A stretch of 41,305 nucleotides of DNA from an uncultured Bacteroidia bacterium. Lineage in GTDB: Bacteria > Bacteroidota > Bacteroidia > Bacteroidales > F082. The DNA lies in contig CACZQL010000076.1 in NCBI GenBank assembly GCA_902783365.1, forward strand, positions 1-41,305, given 5' to 3'. Positions 38,986 through 41,305 of the stretch are shown piece after piece. The translations under genes and the position numbers were made by a program. The notes beneath the pieces were generated by a model that had not been told where the DNA came from, ran no database searches, and saw nothing but the letters and a program-made list of their open reading frames with translations. The number at the start of each line of letters is the position of its first letter. Within the stretch, counting starts at the first letter, position 1.

Positions 38986-39713
38986 TGTTTTACCCCGAGG
39001 AAGGCACCGTTTTTCTGATTGACAAGCCGATCGACTGGACTTCATTCGATACGGTGAACCTGGTGCGCGCCCTGTTCAACAGGTTCTACGGCATCCGTAA
39101 ACTCAAAGTGGGCCACGCGGGCACCCTCGACCCCCTGGCCACCGGCCTGCTCATCCTCTGCACCGGCCCCATGACCAAGCAAATCGAAGATTTCCAAGCC
39201 CAGGTGAAGACCTACACCGGAACCATGCTGCTCGGCCAAACCACCCCGACTTTCGACCTGGAAAGCGAACCGGACGCGTTTTTCCCCACCGACGATATCA
39301 CGGCGGAGCAAATCGACGCGGCAAGGAAACAGTTTATCGGTGATATCAAACAGCACCCCCCGAAGTATTCCGCCATCAAAATCAAAGGGAAACGCGCGTT
39401 CGACTACGCACGCTCCGACGAGGAAATCGAACTCAAAGCCAGGGATATCCACATCGACGATTTCAAGGTCTCCACGGAGCGTTTTCCGGAGCTCGACTTC
39501 GAGGTCACTTGCAGCAAAGGCACGTACATCCGCAGCCTGGCCCACGACTTCGGCAAAGCCCTCGGCAACGGGGCCTGCCTCAAAAGCCTCCGCCGCACCC
39601 GCATCGGCGATTTCAAGGTGGAAGACGCCTGGCAACTGGACGACCTCAGGACCGCCATCATCGAGTCGGGAGAGGATTACAAAAAATATCTCTTGACAAA
39701 AGAGACAAAATGA
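38985..39713 (+). CDS. truB: tRNA pseudouridine-55 synthase
   Basis: This protein has 242 residues from the ATG at 38985. It makes pseudouridine at position 55 of the tRNA T-loop. The conserved block KVGHAGTLDPLATGLL places the catalytic Asp at 49; PPKYSAIKIKGKRAFDYAR and CSKGTYIRSLAHDFG are further TruB motifs. It lacks the C-terminal PUA extension of longer forms, as is common in Bacteroidota. A TTG farther upstream lies inside uppP and is not needed. Confidence 0.95.
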   Translation: MFYPEEGTVFLIDKPIDWTSFDTVNLVRALFNRFYGIRKLKVGHAGTLDPLATGLLILCTGPMTKQIEDFQAQVKTYTGTMLLGQTTPTFDLESEPDAFFPTDDITAEQIDAARKQFIGDIKQHPPKYSAIKIKGKRAFDYARSDEEIELKARDIHIDDFKVSTERFPELDFEVTCSKGTYIRSLAHDFGKALGNGACLKSLRRTRIGDFKVEDAWQLDDLRTAIIESGEDYKKYLLTKETK

Positions 39714-39715
39714 AT

Positions 39716-39723
39716 TATCTTTG
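39716..39723 (+). promoter_or_regulatory. -7 box for queA
   Basis: TATCTTTG lies 22 bp before the queA ATG, with TTGACA at 39693-39698, so queA can be transcribed apart from truB. Confidence 0.7.
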
Positions 39724-39745
39724 CAGGTTTCAAACTTCTTGAATA

Positions 39746-40810
39746 ATGAAACTGTCACAATTCAAATTCAACCTGCCGCAGGAACTCATCGCCAACTACC
39801 CGATTTCGAACCGCGATGAGGCACGCCTGATGGTGTTGGACCGTAAGACGCAAACCATTGAGCATCGGGTATTTAAGGATTTGGTGGACTATGTGAAGGA
39901 CGGCGACGTGTTCGTCATCAACAACACCAAGGTGTTTCCCGCCCGCCTCTATGGCGAGAAGGAAAAGACCGGCGCGAAGATTGAGGTGCTGCTCCTCCGT
40001 GAGCTGAACCAGGAGAGCCGCCTGTGGGATGTGCTCGTCGATCCCGCCCGAAAAATCCGTATCGGCAACAAGCTGTATTTCGGCGAAGGCGAGGAGCTGG
40101 TGGCCGAGGTCATCGACAACACCACCACTCGTGGCCGCACCTTGCGTTTCCTCTTCGACGGCACCTACGACGAATTCAAGAAGACCATCTTCTCGTTGGG
40201 ACACACCCCCTTGCCCAAGGAGATCCTCGAACGTCGCGAAAACCAGGATGTCATCCCCGAGGATGCGGAGGAGTTCCAGACCATCTACGCCAAGGTGGAA
40301 GGGGCCGTGTCGGCACCCACCGCGGGAATGCACTTCAGCAAGATCCTCATGAAACGCCTGGAACTCGTCGGAGCCACGTTCGCCGAACTCACCCTGCATC
40401 CCGGCATGGGCAACTTCCGCGACATCGAGGTGGAGGACCTTACCAAACACAAGTGCGACTCGGAGGAGATGTATGTCGATCAGGAGTGCTGCGACATCGT
40501 GAACGCGGCCAACAACCGCCACAACACGGTCATCGCCGTGGGCACCACCACCCTCAAGGCCCTGGAGACGGCCCAAACCATCTCGGGCAAGATCAAGCCT
40601 TACAGCGGTTGGACCAACAAGTTCATCTTCCCGCCCTACACCTTCTCGGTGGCCAACGCCATGATTACCAATTTCCATTTGCCCAAGTCGCCCATGATGA
40701 TGGAGGTGGCCGCCTTTGCGGGATATGAATTCCTGATGAAGGCCTACAAGGAGGCCGTTGCCCAGAAATACCGTTTCTTCACCTACGGCGACGCGATGCT
40801 CATTCTCTAA
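39746..40810 (+). CDS. queA: S-adenosylmethionine:tRNA ribosyltransferase-isomerase
   Basis: This 354-residue protein makes epoxyqueuosine from preQ1-modified tRNA using the ribose of S-adenosylmethionine. QueA motifs are clear: [24 protein letters not shown] at the start, [45 protein letters not shown] and [15 protein letters not shown] near the end. The length is normal. It has its own promoter after truB. Confidence 0.96.
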   Translation: MKLSQFKFNLPQELIANYPISNRDEARLMVLDRKTQTIEHRVFKDLVDYVKDGDVFVINNTKVFPARLYGEKEKTGAKIEVLLLRELNQESRLWDVLVDPARKIRIGNKLYFGEGEELVAEVIDNTTTRGRTLRFLFDGTYDEFKKTIFSLGHTPLPKEILERRENQDVIPEDAEEFQTIYAKVEGAVSAPTAGMHFSKILMKRLELVGATFAELTLHPGMGNFRDIEVEDLTKHKCDSEEMYVDQECCDIVNAANNRHNTVIAVGTTTLKALETAQTISGKIKPYSGWTNKFIFPPYTFSVANAMITNFHLPKSPMMMEVAAFAGYEFLMKAYKEAVAQKYRFFTYGDAMLIL

Positions 40811-40842
40811 CCATCTTTCACCCTTCGGGTGATTCGTCGTTT

Positions 40843-40926
40843 GGAATGCGGAATGCGGAATGCGGAATGCGGAATACCTTGCCTTGTCAGTTTATTCCGC
40901 ATTCCGCATTCCGCATTCCGCATTCC
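40843..40926. repeat. TGCGGAA heptamer palindrome, copy 3
   Basis: Perfect 33-bp inverted arms (40843-40875 and 40894-40926) lie around an 18-bp spacer, ACCTTGCCTTGTCAGTTT, that resembles the spacer of copy 2. It lies between queA and the regulator gene and encodes the last residues of the latter. Confidence 0.95.
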
Positions 40927-41305
40927 GGTCAATGCCTTGGATCATCTCCTCGAAGGTTCTGGGGTCGGTGAGACCATTCATCTTCTCTTGTTTGACACGG
41001 GATTTGCGACGAGCGTAGGAGGCGATTTGCATGTTAAGAAGGATGGAAATGACTTGGTTGGAGAACCCCTGTTTGGTAAGGCAACACATGGGGAGGTCGC
41101 CCTTGTTGAGCAACGGATATTGTTGTTGGAGTCGCTTGACAAAACCATCGTAAACCAGGTCCACGAGTTCTATATAGTCGTCCCAATCCTGCGATTCGAG
41201 ATTGAAATCAAGGGTCGAGGCGGTGATTTGCTCGGTGAGGGCTAGGGCGGTCACATACACCTTGTTTTTCTTCAGTTCCAGCTCAAGTTGGTTCTTCATC
41301 TCCTC
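40892..41305 (-). CDS. C-terminal part of a LuxR-like (probably TPR) regulator (partial)
   Basis: The frame is open to the right edge, so the ATG at 41299 is probably internal. A coiled-coil-like start (QLELELKKNKVYVTALALTEQI) is followed by a block resembling the end of Bacteroidota TPR-containing regulators: WDDYIELVDLVYDGFVKRLQQQYP, LNKGDLPMCCLTKQGFSNQVI and ASYARRKSRVKQEKM, a GerE/LuxR-like helix-turn-helix, then FEEMIQGI. It should bind DNA or act as a transcription regulator. The last ten or so residues ([11 protein letters not shown]) come from the TGCGGAA palindrome, so the natural stop was probably lost when the repeat arrived. Confidence 0.65.
   Translation of the reverse strand, partial: EEMKNQLELELKKNKVYVTALALTEQITASTLDFNLESQDWDDYIELVDLVYDGFVKRLQQQYPLLNKGDLPMCCLTKQGFSNQVISILLNMQIASYARRKSRVKQEKMNGLTDPRTFEEMIQGIDRNAECGMRNAE

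Overview
The window comes from a Bacteroidota genome, most likely an uncultured Bacteroidales. The evidence is many TAnnTTTG (mostly TATCTTTG) -7 promoter boxes just upstream of start codons, a type IX secretion (T9SS) C-terminal sorting domain, the ftsX-DUF3098-uppP-truB-queA gene order, a DUF4143 ATPase, and many SPII lipoproteins and small beta-barrel proteins. No rRNA, tRNA, CRISPR array, integrase or transposase was recognised. Each window end cuts a gene.

Region 1 (about 0.2-23.3 kb) is a large cell-surface polymer modification locus. On the plus strand are a T9SS-exported CotH-kinase protein and a membrane-anchored GH16-like protein, then an apparent operon of an acyltransferase-3 protein, an MBOAT O-acyltransferase and two LtaS-like (phosphoglycerol-transferase type) membrane enzymes. 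Converging on it from the minus strand are eight genes alternating AlgX/AlgJ-like SGNH proteins and MBOATs: SGNH-1, MBOAT-1, SGNH-2, MBOAT-2, SGNH-3, then a promoter, MBOAT-3, SGNH-4, SGNH-5. In all there are four MBOATs and five SGNH proteins. By analogy with AlgI/AlgJ/AlgX and DltB/DltD, MBOATs would move acyl groups across the inner membrane and the SGNH proteins would place them on a glycan. The acyltransferase-3 protein and both LtaS-like enzymes end in what looks like the same extracytoplasmic domain, which suggests a common substrate or scaffold.

Region 2 (23.3-27.1 kb) holds a U32-peptidase family protein (probable RNA hydroxylation factor) and a one-polypeptide ABC exporter. Region 3 (27.1-32.6 kb) is accessory: about 1 kb of non-coding repeats including a 278-bp element with 42-bp inverted ends, a DUF4143 ATPase bracketed by 65-bp direct repeats, an SH3-domain lipoprotein, a 114-nt imperfect hairpin ahead of the first of two near-duplicate small HTH genes, a small beta-barrel protein and a lipoprotein.

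Region 4 (32.6-36.8 kb, minus strand) has a regulator overlapping a transmembrane Ser/Thr kinase, an outer-membrane barrel protein and an acyl-CoA carboxylase carboxyltransferase (probably MccB). Region 5 (36.9-40.8 kb) is the core housekeeping cluster ftsX, DUF3098, uppP, truB, queA. The right edge carries the C-terminus of a LuxR-like regulator.

A second theme is a class of short-period (mostly 6-9 bp) repeat arrays, many built as arm, spacer, inverted arm. They lie between genes, directly against -7 boxes, and in frame inside genes, including the same two loops of several MBOAT paralogues.
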